Positions 1-7,523 of a DNA stretch of 11,325 bases are shown one piece after another. The DNA is taken from positions 6,950 to 18,274 of the forward strand of contig DYNR01000013.1 in assembly GCA_020720945.1 (NCBI GenBank), in the 5' to 3' direction. This stretch comes from Chthoniobacter flavus. GTDB taxonomy: Bacteria; Verrucomicrobiota; Verrucomicrobiia; Chthoniobacterales; DYNR01. The notes under the pieces were generated by a model, which saw nothing but the letters and a program-made list of their open reading frames with translations, searched no databases and was not told where the DNA came from. Numbering within the stretch: position 1 is the stretch's first letter; every line of letters starts with the position of its first letter. The position numbers and the translations under genes are program-made.

Positions 1-53
1 AGACATCCACCGCCCAATCAAGCCCGAACTAACCAGAGAAATTCATCCCCCCA

Positions 54-95
54 TCCCCAATCTGCCTTCTGCAATCTACCTTCTGCAATCCGCAA
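54..95. repeat. Short array of 7-base tandem repeats upstream of hisS
   Basis: Six consecutive heptamers run without gaps: TCCCCAA, TCTGCCT, TCTGCAA, TCTACCT, TCTGCAA, TCCGCAA (loose consensus TCTGCAA). The phase is exactly 7 and every unit begins with TC. The array ends about 40 bases before the hisS start. Degenerate heptamer arrays are known from intergenic DNA of several bacterial phyla and usually have no proven function. I see no coding potential in it. The rest of 1-134 holds no gene; a preceding gene may end outside the window. Confidence 0.6.
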
Positions 96-134
96 CTCCC
101 CTCCCCACTTGCCATTTTTTCAAAAATACGGAAA

Positions 135-1412
135 ATGCCCCGCCTTACCAAAATGCAATCATTACCTGGCTTCCGAGATATTTACCCCGAAGATTTCCAA
201 ATCCGCCGCTACCTCCTCGACACATGGCGGCGGGTGGCGCGCAGTTACGGCTTCCGCGAATACGATGCCCCAACGCTGGAAAGCTCCGCCATTTACGAAA
301 AGAAAAACAGCGGCGGGGAAATCCTCTCCCAGCTCTACCGCTTCACCGACCGCGGAGACCGCGATGTTTCCTTGCGGCCAGAAATGACCCCCTCGCTGGC
401 ACGGATGGTCGCCGCGTCTTCAAACCGCTACCGCAAGCCAATCAAGTGGTTCAGCATCGCAAATTTCTTCCGCTACGAACGCCAGCAAAAAGGGCGACTG
501 CGGGAGTTCCTCCAGCTAAACTGCGACATTTTCGGCGACTCTTCCCCCGCCGCCGACGCGGAACTGCTCGCGTTGACCATTGACATCTTGCGGGCTTTCG
601 GACTCGGAAAAGACGATTTCGTCCTCCGCCTCAGCGACCGCAACGCCTGGCTCCTCTTCCTCGAACAAAACAACTGCCCGCCAGAACTCGCCGGCGATTT
701 TTTATCCGTCGTGGATAAAATGGAGCGGGAAAAACCGGAGGAAACAGAGGAAAAACTCCGCCCGTTTGGCGTGGATCTATCTGCCGTCCAAAAGTTTATC
801 GCAACGGATGGAGACGGCGCTTTCGCCCCCATCCTGGACGATCTCGCCGCCCGCGGATTGCGGGATTTTGTCGGACCCGACCTCGGGATCGTCCGCGGCT
901 TGGCCTACTACACGGGTGTCGTCTTCGAGGTTTTCGACCGCAAACGGCAATTCCGCGCCGTGGCAGGCGGCGGGCGCTACGACCACCTGGTCAAATCTTT
1001 GAGCGACGGAAACTCGGATCTTCCCGCCATCGGCATGGGCATGGGCGATGTCGTCCTGACCCACTTTTTGCAATCGTCCCCGACCGCTTCGGAAAAAATG
1101 CAATCCGCCCTCGCGTCCGACCGCGACTGCGAAGTTTTCGTCGTCGTCGCCGATGAAACCAAACGCCCGGACGCCCTCGGGCTAATCACGCGATTGCGGG
1201 AAAACGGCATCCGCGCCGACTTCAGCTTCGGCCCGGCAAAAGTCGGCAAACAGTTCGGCTCCGCAGAATCTCTCGGTGCAACCCACGCCGTTGTCGTAGG
1301 CTCGGAATGGCCGGAAGTCCGCGTCAAAACTCTCGCGTCCCGAGAAGAAATCGCCGTCCAACAGGATGCGCTTGCCGACCTCCTAAAAAATGATCATTCT
1401 GTGCGGCCATGA
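135..1412 (+). CDS. hisS: Histidyl-tRNA synthetase (HisRS)
   Basis: This class II aminoacyl-tRNA synthetase attaches histidine to tRNA-His in the cytoplasm using ATP. Its 425 residues are normal for bacterial HisRS. The N-terminal catalytic core begins with the motif 1 region (PGFRDIYPED, residues 11-20). Motif 2 follows at about 112-130 (FRYERQQKGRLREF, matching the usual FRYERPQKGRYREF). The histidine-specific motif RGLAYYTG is at 254-261 and supplies the catalytic Arg254. AGGGRYDHL lies at 277-285 and a motif 3-like PAIGMGMGDVV at about 297-307. The last 90 or so residues look like the HisRS anticodon-binding domain. The usual Asp of RGLDYYTG is Ala here, which I recall from plant organellar-type HisRS. 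The start at 135 gives the standard N-terminus; Met7 (153) is a less likely alternative. No good ribosome binding site precedes it. The stop overlaps the aspS start (ATGA), so the two are probably cotranscribed and translationally coupled. Confidence 0.97.
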   Translation: MPRLTKMQSLPGFRDIYPEDFQIRRYLLDTWRRVARSYGFREYDAPTLESSAIYEKKNSGGEILSQLYRFTDRGDRDVSLRPEMTPSLARMVAASSNRYRKPIKWFSIANFFRYERQQKGRLREFLQLNCDIFGDSSPAADAELLALTIDILRAFGLGKDDFVLRLSDRNAWLLFLEQNNCPPELAGDFLSVVDKMEREKPEETEEKLRPFGVDLSAVQKFIATDGDGAFAPILDDLAARGLRDFVGPDLGIVRGLAYYTGVVFEVFDRKRQFRAVAGGGRYDHLVKSLSDGNSDLPAIGMGMGDVVLTHFLQSSPTASEKMQSALASDRDCEVFVVVADETKRPDALGLITRLRENGIRADFSFGPAKVGKQFGSAESLGATHAVVVGSEWPEVRVKTLASREEIAVQQDALADLLKNDHSVRP

Positions 1413-3184
1413 AATTTCGGACTAAAGATTGCGGCGCGTTACGCGCCGAAGATGCTGGTGCCGCAGAATACCTCTGCGGGTGGGTGGACTCTCGCAGGGA
1501 TCACGGCGGTGTCATTTTCATCGATTTGCGCGACCGGGGAGGAATCACCCAAGTGGTGTTCCATCCCGAAGAATGCCCAGAAATCGCAAAAGCCGCGCAC
1601 GATCTGCGTGCGGAGGATGTCATCCGCGTCGGCGGCAAAGTCGCCCCCCGCCTGGAAGGGACGGAAAACCAAAAACTGCCAACAGGCCAGATCGAGTTGG
1701 TCGCCAACGAATTACATCTGCTCAACAAGGCGGAACCCACCCCGTTCCCCCTCGACACGAGAATCGCGAACGAAGACCTCCGCCTGACTTACCGCTACTT
1801 GGACTTGCGCCGCCGCGAGATGCTCGACAATTTGCAACTCCGCCACCGCGTCACAAAAATCATCCGCGATGTCATGGACGGCGCGGGCTTTTTGGAAATC
1901 GAAACCCCGGTTCTTTCCAAAAGCACTCCCGAAGGCGCGCGAGACTTTCTCGTCCCTTCGCGCCTGACCCCCGGCTCTTTCTACGCGCTCCCGCAAGCGC
2001 CCCAACAATACAAACAACTCCTGATGGTCGCCGGCGTGGAACGCTACTTCCAGATCGCCCGCTGCTTCCGCGACGAGGACTTGCGAGCCGACCGCCAACC
2101 GGAATTTACCCAACTCGACCTCGAAGCTTCCTTCGTCACGGACGAGGAAATCCAGTCGCTGATGGAAAAAACCATGGCGGAAATCTTCCGCAAAACCAAA
2201 GGCGTGGAGCTGCCCCTCCCCTTCCCTCGCATGACCTACCAAGACGCGATGGACCGCTTCGGAAGCGACAAACCCGACACCCGATTCGGCGTGGAACTCG
2301 TTGATCTGGGCGATGTTTTCGCAGAAAGCGAGTTCAAGGTTTTCCGTTCCGCTCTTTCCTCGGGCGGGGTCGTCAAAGCGATCAACGCCAAGGGCTTCGC
2401 CTGCATTACCACAGGCCAAATCGAAGATTTGACGGACATGGCAAAACAGGCGGGAGCCAAAGGCCTCGCTTTCATCAAAGTCGAAAACGGGGAATGGAAA
2501 TCTCCCATCGTCAAATTTTTCACGGAAAAAGAAAAAGAAGCGATGCGGGAACGCTTGGACATGAAGGAAGGCGACTTGATTTTGTTCGGCGCAGACTCTT
2601 GGGAAAACGCCTGCACCGTCCTGGGGCGCATCCGCCTCCGCGTGGCAGAAATCTGCAAGCTCATCCCCTCCGACGGAAGAAACAACTTCCTGTGGGTCGT
2701 GGACTTCCCCCTCCTCGGGTGGAGCGCGGAAGACAACAAGTGGAACGCCGTCCACCACCCGTTCACCCGCCCGAAAACCGAAGACCTCCCGCTGCTCGAA
2801 TCCGGCGAATACGCCAAAGTCCGCGCCGTCGCTTACGACCTGGTGCTCAATGGCGTGGAAATCGGCGGCGGTAGCCTCCGCATCCACGAAGCCGACCTGC
2901 AAGCGCAAATGTTTTCCGTCCTCGGCATCGGCGAGGAAGAGCAAGAAACCCTCTTCGGGCACCTCCTCAAAGCTTTCCGTTTCGGTGCCCCGCCGCACGG
3001 CGGCATCGCCCTAGGCCTGGACCGCATGGTCATGCTCTTGGCTGGCGCAGAATCGATCCGCGATGTCATTGCTTTCCCAAAAAACAATCGGGGACAAGAA
3101 CTTATGACGAGTGCTCCCGCCGGTGCCGACCCCCGGCAACTGCGCGAACTCCACATCGCTTCAACCCACAAACCCAAGGCTTAA
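1409..3184 (+). CDS. aspS: Aspartyl-tRNA synthetase, bacterial type, probably non-discriminating
   Basis: This class II synthetase charges tRNA-Asp and, if non-discriminating, also tRNA-Asn with aspartate. Its 591 residues match the bacterial type with the GAD insertion. An N-terminal OB-fold anticodon-binding domain spans about 1-105 (CGWVDSRRDHGGVIFIDLRD). The catalytic core follows, with the RYLDLRR linker at 129-135, motif 2 at about 217-239 (ARCFRDEDLRADRQPEFTQ), an insertion around 290-420, and motif 3 GLDRMVMLLAG at 536-546. His32 and Gly84 sit where Pseudomonas aeruginosa non-discriminating AspRS has His31 and Gly83; E. coli, which is discriminating, has Leu30 and a different residue at the second site. 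This suggests Asn-tRNA is made through Asp-tRNA-Asn and the GatCAB amidotransferase. The start codon overlaps the hisS stop, and no Shine-Dalgarno is visible. The identity is certain; the tRNA specificity is inferred from two residues recalled from the literature. Confidence 0.98.
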   Translation: MKFRTKDCGALRAEDAGAAEYLCGWVDSRRDHGGVIFIDLRDRGGITQVVFHPEECPEIAKAAHDLRAEDVIRVGGKVAPRLEGTENQKLPTGQIELVANELHLLNKAEPTPFPLDTRIANEDLRLTYRYLDLRRREMLDNLQLRHRVTKIIRDVMDGAGFLEIETPVLSKSTPEGARDFLVPSRLTPGSFYALPQAPQQYKQLLMVAGVERYFQIARCFRDEDLRADRQPEFTQLDLEASFVTDEEIQSLMEKTMAEIFRKTKGVELPLPFPRMTYQDAMDRFGSDKPDTRFGVELVDLGDVFAESEFKVFRSALSSGGVVKAINAKGFACITTGQIEDLTDMAKQAGAKGLAFIKVENGEWKSPIVKFFTEKEKEAMRERLDMKEGDLILFGADSWENACTVLGRIRLRVAEICKLIPSDGRNNFLWVVDFPLLGWSAEDNKWNAVHHPFTRPKTEDLPLLESGEYAKVRAVAYDLVLNGVEIGGGSLRIHEADLQAQMFSVLGIGEEEQETLFGHLLKAFRFGAPPHGGIALGLDRMVMLLAGAESIRDVIAFPKNNRGQELMTSAPAGADPRQLRELHIASTHKPKA

Positions 3185-3201
3185 CCCTCTCCAACAGAGC
3201 A

Positions 3202-3226
3202 AAGAAAAAAATCCGTTTTTTTTCTT
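3202..3226 (+). other. A/T-only inverted repeat between aspS and rpmI
   Basis: A run AAGAAAAAAA, a four-base TCCG loop and TTTTTTTTCTT form a nearly perfect A-T inverted repeat of about 10 pairs. The stem is almost free of G-C pairs and no T run follows the hairpin, so it is not a convincing intrinsic terminator. It may only weakly pause transcription or affect the 5' end of a rpmI transcript. It is recorded because it sits exactly at the boundary between the synthetase pair and the ribosomal protein pair. Confidence 0.3.
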
Positions 3227-3263
3227 CACAAGCACAAAAAAAAATCTACCATCAAACGCCCTT

Positions 3264-3473
3264 ATGCCAAAGCCAATAGCAAGAAGCAAGACACGCAAAT
3301 CCGTCTCCAAGCGGTTCAAAATCACCGCGAAAGGGAAGGTTGTGCGCACCCGTGCAGGTCGCAGGCATCTCGCCGAATGTAAATCCGCAAAACGCAAGCG
3401 CCAGCTCGCGAAGTCGGTAGTCGCAGATAGCACAGACACGGCACGCGTGAAACAAAGCCTCCTTTTCGGTTAA
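3264..3473 (+). CDS. rpmI: 50S ribosomal protein L35 (bL35)
   Basis: L35 is a small basic protein of the large ribosomal subunit. The 69 residues are normal for the family (about 64-67). The sequence shows the usual pattern: SKTRKSVSKRFKITAKGKVVR near the N-terminus, corresponding to KTKKSAAKRFKxTGxGKxKR, then a central RRHLAECKSAKRKRQLAK block corresponding to the usual HxLxxKSxKRKRxLR. The start at 3264 gives the expected MPK start; the reading frame is open further upstream, but that extension has no family similarity. No Shine-Dalgarno precedes the ATG. It is followed by rplT, as in most bacteria, but with a 138-base structured gap. The upstream neighbour is aspS instead of the usual infC. 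Confidence 0.95.
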   Translation: MPKPIARSKTRKSVSKRFKITAKGKVVRTRAGRRHLAECKSAKRKRQLAKSVVADSTDTARVKQSLLFG

Positions 3474-3499
3474 ACCCGAGAAGATAGGGAAATGGTCGC

Positions 3500-3603
3500 G
3501 GGAACTGGTCTCCGTAAATTATCGGAGGTCTATCGGAACTGGTGAGTTCCCCGGCCGCAAACAAACAACAGCTAGTTCCACGGAGGCTCCGCAAACACGG
3601 AGT
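3500..3603 (+). promoter_or_regulatory. Structured rpmI-rplT spacer, candidate translational control element of L20
   Basis: The spacer contains mutually exclusive base-pairing modules. GGAACTGGT occurs twice (3501-3509, 3535-3543) and its partner AGTTCC twice (3545-3550, 3574-3579). CTCCG occurs twice (3510-3514, 3587-3591) and CGGAG three times (3523-3527, 3581-3585, 3598-3602). Local hairpins are CTCCG/CGGAG with an 8-base loop (3510-3527), GGAACT/AGTTCC with a GGTG loop (3535-3550), and CTCCG/CGGAG with loop CAAACA (3587-3602). The last hairpin buries GGAG (3599-3602), which is 9 bases before the rplT ATG and is its ribosome binding site. Pairing of 3587-3591 with the earlier CGGAG at 3523-3527 would free it. 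L20 is known to repress its own operon by binding mRNA that mimics its 23S rRNA site, so feedback by L20 is the natural hypothesis. The pairings are seen in the sequence; the regulation is inferred. Confidence 0.55.
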
Positions 3604-3611
3604 TACTAACA

Positions 3612-3998
3612 ATGCCTAGAGCAACTAACGCGCCCGCCAGCCGGGCCCGCCGCAAAAAAGTGATCGAGGAAGCCAGTGGCTACCGCGGTCGCCGTTCCAA
3701 ACTGTTCCGCTACGCCAAAGATGCCCGCATGAAGGGCAAATACTGGGCTTACCGGGATCGCAAAACGCGTAAGCGCAATTTCCGCGGACTGTGGATTCAC
3801 CGCTTAAACGCCGCCGCCCGTGAAGAAGGGCTCACTTACAGCCGCTTCATCGAAGGGCTCAAATTGGCTAAAATCGACTTGGATCGCAAAATCCTCGCCG
3901 ACATCGCCGTCGAAGACCCCGCCGCTTTCAAACAGATCGTCGCAGTCGTGAAGACTTTCCTTCCCGCCTCAAGCGTTCTCCCGAAAGCGAAAGCGTAA
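3612..3998 (+). CDS. rplT: 50S ribosomal protein L20 (bL20)
   Basis: L20 binds 23S rRNA early in assembly of the large subunit and in several bacteria also represses its own operon. The protein has 128 residues against a typical 117-120; the excess is a short C-terminal tail (ASSVLPKAKA). The basic, extended N-terminal part shows ARRKKVIEEASGYRGRRSKLFR at about 12-33. The globular RNA-binding domain starts with AYRDRKTRKRNFRGLWIHRLNAAAR (about 46-70), almost the family consensus. The start at 3612 has the only good Shine-Dalgarno in the window (GGAG at 3599-3602), and that site lies inside a hairpin. The 138-base gap after rpmI is much longer than the few tens of bases usually seen between these two genes, which points to regulation at this junction. 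Confidence 0.97.
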   Translation: MPRATNAPASRARRKKVIEEASGYRGRRSKLFRYAKDARMKGKYWAYRDRKTRKRNFRGLWIHRLNAAAREEGLTYSRFIEGLKLAKIDLDRKILADIAVEDPAAFKQIVAVVKTFLPASSVLPKAKA

Positions 3999-4024
3999 CT
4001 TCTTTTTACAATTAAAAAAAACCG

Positions 4025-4075
4025 AGGCGTTCCCGCCTGCCCCTAAAAAGGCTTCAAAAAATGGCGGGATCGCCT
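4025..4075 (+). terminator. Hairpin between rplT and pheS, possible weak terminator or attenuator
   Basis: AGGCG-T-TCCCGCC (4025-4037) pairs with GGCGGGA-T-CGCCT (4063-4075), giving 12 pairs around one T-T mismatch. The 25-base loop can form a further small GCC/GGC hairpin. It is followed by TCTGTTTTGC rather than a clean T run, so termination would be partial. A smaller hairpin AGGCG/CGCCT (4025-4038) competes with it. pheST operons are attenuated in enteric bacteria through a Phe-rich leader peptide; I find no Phe-rich leader ORF here, so an attenuator of that kind is not supported. Confidence 0.4.
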
Positions 4076-4109
4076 TCTGTTTTGCTCTGCCCAGATTTTT
4101 TACGACGCC

Positions 4110-5123
4110 ATGGAAGACAAAATCCGATCCATCCGCGAAGCGGCGACCACCTCGGTCGATGCCGCAAACGACCTCCCCACCCTCGACGCAATCCGCGTCC
4201 GCTACCTAGGCAAAACGGGAGAAATCTCCCTCCTGAGCCAATCGATGCGCGACCTTTCCAAAGAAGAACGCCCCCGTTTCGGTAGCCTTTTGAATGAAGC
4301 CCGCTCTCTGGTGACCGATGCCATCGAACAAAAAACTCGCGCCCTCGAAGCCGTAGCAGAAAAATCCCGCTACGCCCAATTTGACGCAACTCTCCCCGGC
4401 CCAACGCTTTCCCGCGGCGCATCCCACCCTCTCACCCAACTCATGGGCAAAGCCGTCGCCATCTTCCGCAGAATGGGATTTTCCTTGGCGGATGGCCCGG
4501 ACATCGAAACCGAATTCCACTGCTTCGATGCCCTCAACACGCCCGCCGACCACCCCGCCCGAAACGAGCAGGATACTTTCTACCTTCCCGACGGTCGCCT
4601 CCTACGCACCCACACCTCGAGCGTCCAAATCCGCGTGATGGAAAACCAACCCCCACCCATCCGCATCATCGCCCCCGGCGCCGCTTACCGCCGCGACGAA
4701 GTGGACGCAACCCACTTGGCGCAATTCACCCAAATGGAAGGTCTCTATGTCGCCGAAAGCGTGAGCCTCGCCGACCTCAAAGGCTCTTTGGAATTTTTCT
4801 TCCGCGAGCTTTTCGGTGCCGAAACCCAATGCCGCTTCCGCCCCCACTTCTTTCCTTTCACCGAACCAAGCTACGAAATCGACATCCGCACCGCCCTCTT
4901 GGGCGACTCGTGGATGGAGTTGGCTGGCTGCGGGATGGTGGACCCCGCCGTCTTTGAAGCCATTTGCCAAAAACGCGGCGACCGCGCCTTCGACCCCGAA
5001 AAAATCTCTGGCTTCGCATTCGGCTTCGGCCTCGACCGCCTCGCCATGAACCTTCTCGCCATCCCGGACATCCGGATGCTCGTGGAAACCGACCTGCGCT
5101 TCCTCCGCCAATTCGCAAACTGA
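4110..5123 (+). CDS. pheS: Phenylalanyl-tRNA synthetase alpha subunit
   Basis: This is the catalytic subunit of the (alpha-beta)2 enzyme that charges tRNA-Phe. Its 337 residues are typical. The N-terminal coiled-coil arm that contacts tRNA spans about 1-90. The class II core follows. TDRGDRD-like elements are absent, as expected; instead there is the PheS pattern RTHTSSVQIRVME (166-178). Motif 2 RIIAPGAAYRRDEVDATH lies at 185-202, FFPFTEPSYEID at about 247-258 in the phenylalanine pocket, and motif 3 GFAFGFGLDRLAM at 301-313. Ala303 in GFAFG corresponds to E. coli Ala294, which sets the size of the amino acid pocket, so ordinary Phe specificity is expected. The start at 4110 gives a normal length, and no Shine-Dalgarno is visible. 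The frame at 4061 is a different, non-coding one. pheT follows after 45 bases. Confidence 0.98.
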   Translation: MEDKIRSIREAATTSVDAANDLPTLDAIRVRYLGKTGEISLLSQSMRDLSKEERPRFGSLLNEARSLVTDAIEQKTRALEAVAEKSRYAQFDATLPGPTLSRGASHPLTQLMGKAVAIFRRMGFSLADGPDIETEFHCFDALNTPADHPARNEQDTFYLPDGRLLRTHTSSVQIRVMENQPPPIRIIAPGAAYRRDEVDATHLAQFTQMEGLYVAESVSLADLKGSLEFFFRELFGAETQCRFRPHFFPFTEPSYEIDIRTALLGDSWMELAGCGMVDPAVFEAICQKRGDRAFDPEKISGFAFGFGLDRLAMNLLAIPDIRMLVETDLRFLRQFAN

Positions 5124-5168
5124 TCCCCTCCAGACACTTAAACGATCTTTTTCGCTGACTCGCCACTT

Positions 5169-7523
5169 ATGAAAATCTCTCTTTCTTGGCTGGATGACTT
5201 CCTCGCCACCGGACTCGATACCCCCGCTCTCGACGACACACTAACCGCCACCGGCCTCAAAGTCGAAGCCATCGAATCCGCCGGCGTCTCCATCCAAAAC
5301 CTCGTCGTCGCAAAAATCCTAGAATCTCTCCCCCACCCCGACGCCGACCGTCTGAGCGTTTGCCAAGTGGACGACGGCTCGGGCTCCCCTCGCCAAATTG
5401 TCTGCGGCGCAAAGAATTACAAAGTAGGCGACAAAATCCCTCTCGCTCTCCCCGGCGCAGTTTTGCCCGGCAACTTCAAAATCAAACCCGGCAAACTCCG
5501 CGGCATCAAATCCGAAGGAATGATGTGCAGCGGCAAGGAAATCGGCTTGGGTGCTGACTCTGCGGGACTTCTCATCCTCCCGCCCGACAGCCCAATCGGA
5601 CACCCGATCTCCGAGCTTTTCCCTTCTGAAACAGTCATCGAGTTGGAAATCACCCCGAACCGCCCGGACTGGTTGAGCCACTACGGCGTGGCGCGCGAAC
5701 TCGGTGCGTTTTTGCAAAAACCCGTTTCTTTCTCCCCCCCTCCCCTCCCTCCTACCATCGAAGACTCCTCCCTCGCCTCCTGCGAAACTCCCGTTTGCCC
5801 ATTCTACTCGCTCCGCAAAATCACAGGCGTGAAAGTCAAGCAAAGCCCGGAAAAAATTCGCCGTCGCCTTGAATCAATCGGACTCCGGGCGATCAACAAT
5901 GTCGTCGATATAACAAACTATGTCCTGCACGAACTAGGACAACCGCTCCACGCTTTCGATGCCGCCAAAGTCTCCGGTCCAATCTGCGCGCGCCAAGCCC
6001 GAGACGGAGAAGAATTTTTGGCTCTCGATGGAAAAACTTACCGCCTCACCCCCGAAGACACCGTCATCGCCGACTCCGCACAAGTCCTTGCCCTAGCGGG
6101 AATCATGGGCGGCAGCACCAGCGGCGTGACAGAAACCACAACGGATGTTTTGCTGGAAAGCGCACTTTTCCTCCCCCAAGCAATCCGCAAAACCTCGCGC
6201 CGTCTCGCTCTGCAAAGCGACTCTAGCTACCGCTTTGAAAGGGGGATCGACCCCGAAATGGTTCTCGTCGCAGCAGCCCAAGCCGCCAACCAAATCGCAG
6301 ACATCGCGGAAGGAACCCCCGCGCCCTCTTCCTGCACCACCGGCGCGCTACCAGCAAAATCTGCCACCGTTTCTCTCCGCCACGCAAAATGCGAGGCCCT
6401 CCTGGGCACAAGCCTTTCGCCCACGGAAATCGCCTCCGCTCTCCGCCGCGTCGGAATGACTCAACTCTCGGAAAATGAAGGAGTTACGGAATGGCAACCC
6501 CCATCTTTCCGCCACGACCTGACGCGCGAAGTCGATCTGGTCGAAGAAGTCGCCCGCATCATCGGCATCGAAAAAATCCCCTCCCGCGCCGCATCCCTAG
6601 CCGCCCCCCAATCGCCCGCAGACGCGGCTTACGATTTCCAAAACCTGCTGCGGGAGAAACTGGTCGCCAGCGGTTTCTGCGAGGCAAAATTGAGCACCCT
6701 CGTTTCCGCATCCCAGCTAGGGGAAAAAGAAAACTCAGCCATCCGCCTCAAAAACCCGCTCGGGGAAGACCAGTCCTTCTTGCGCCCTTCCCTCCTCCCC
6801 GGAATGCTCCAAGCTGCGCAACGCAACTTCCACGCAGGAACCAAAGATGTCCGCATCTTCGAACTCGGTTCCGTTTATTCAAACACCGGCACAGAGCAAC
6901 AAGGCAGCCTCGGCCTCCTCGCATCAGGCCCCGCACGCGAAACAAACTGGCTAGAAAAAAAACCTGCGGATTTCACATTCTTCGACCTCAAAGCCGTCCT
7001 GCAATCGCTCTTCCCTTCCCTCCTCCGCTTTGAAAATACCGAGAAAAAAAATCTCGTCGTCGCCTCGCTCATCCTCTGCGGAGAAATCGAAGTCGGCTTC
7101 GCGGGAATCTTGGAACCCGCCGCAGCACGACTCCTCGATGCCACCGCCGAAATCCTCGTCGCCGAAATCTCTTGGCCTGCCCTGCAATCAACCCAGACAA
7201 AAAATACTGGCAAGTTCTCGCCGATCCCTAAATTCCCCTCCACCTCCCGCGACCTCGCCTTGATCCTTCCGGAAGCCGTCCCCTACGCGACCGTCGAAAG
7301 CATCCTGCTCGCCTGCAATGAACCTCTCCTGGCATCCTTCGCCCCGTTCGATCTCTTCCGCGACCCAGAAGGAATCCGCCTGCCTGCCAACAAAAAATCT
7401 CTCGCTATTTCCTTGACTTTTCGCTCGTCCGAGAGGACGCTTGCCTCCTCGGAAATCGATGCGGCCACGGAAAAAATACGGGTTCTGCTCAAGCAAAACC
7501 TCCCCGTGGAATTCCGCGAATAG
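5169..7523 (+). CDS. pheT: Phenylalanyl-tRNA synthetase beta subunit
   Basis: The beta subunit binds tRNA and hydrolyses mischarged Tyr-tRNA-Phe. Its 784 residues match the bacterial long form (about 790-800). An EMAP-like tRNA-binding domain covers about 40-150 (VVAKILESLPHPDADRLSVC, then MMCSGKEIGLG). The B3/B4 editing domain covers about 205-370, the B5 domain about 400-470 (RHDLTREVDLVEEVARIIG), then the class II-like core, and the C-terminal FDX-ACB anticodon-binding domain covers 683-784 (KFPSTSRDLALILPE at the start). Editing-site positions are recognisable: His261 in PLHAFD, Glu330 in VLLE, and SDSSYRFERG (350-359) aligned with E. coli TDASHRYERG, so Thr354 and Ala356 there are Ser350 and Ser352 here, a common variant in other bacteria as I recall. 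Editing is probably intact. It follows pheS by 45 bases, almost certainly in one transcript. No Shine-Dalgarno is seen before the ATG. Confidence 0.98.
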   Translation: MKISLSWLDDFLATGLDTPALDDTLTATGLKVEAIESAGVSIQNLVVAKILESLPHPDADRLSVCQVDDGSGSPRQIVCGAKNYKVGDKIPLALPGAVLPGNFKIKPGKLRGIKSEGMMCSGKEIGLGADSAGLLILPPDSPIGHPISELFPSETVIELEITPNRPDWLSHYGVARELGAFLQKPVSFSPPPLPPTIEDSSLASCETPVCPFYSLRKITGVKVKQSPEKIRRRLESIGLRAINNVVDITNYVLHELGQPLHAFDAAKVSGPICARQARDGEEFLALDGKTYRLTPEDTVIADSAQVLALAGIMGGSTSGVTETTTDVLLESALFLPQAIRKTSRRLALQSDSSYRFERGIDPEMVLVAAAQAANQIADIAEGTPAPSSCTTGALPAKSATVSLRHAKCEALLGTSLSPTEIASALRRVGMTQLSENEGVTEWQPPSFRHDLTREVDLVEEVARIIGIEKIPSRAASLAAPQSPADAAYDFQNLLREKLVASGFCEAKLSTLVSASQLGEKENSAIRLKNPLGEDQSFLRPSLLPGMLQAAQRNFHAGTKDVRIFELGSVYSNTGTEQQGSLGLLASGPARETNWLEKKPADFTFFDLKAVLQSLFPSLLRFENTEKKNLVVASLILCGEIEVGFAGILEPAAARLLDATAEILVAEISWPALQSTQTKNTGKFSPIPKFPSTSRDLALILPEAVPYATVESILLACNEPLLASFAPFDLFRDPEGIRLPANKKSLAISLTFRSSERTLASSEIDAATEKIRVLLKQNLPVEFRE

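Noticed and set aside
1712..2998. Long open frame on the minus strand inside aspS (428 codons)
   Set aside because: Same pattern as the eno shadow; low-complexity translation, no motif, fully inside a conserved synthetase gene.
3500..3603. Transcription terminator between rpmI and rplT
   Set aside because: None of the stems in this spacer is followed by a T run; the structures fit translational control better.
4061..4285. Possible leader peptide before pheS starting MAGSPSVLLCPDF
   Set aside because: It has no Phe run, runs on into pheS in another frame, and becomes Arg/Pro-rich as expected for a shifted frame.
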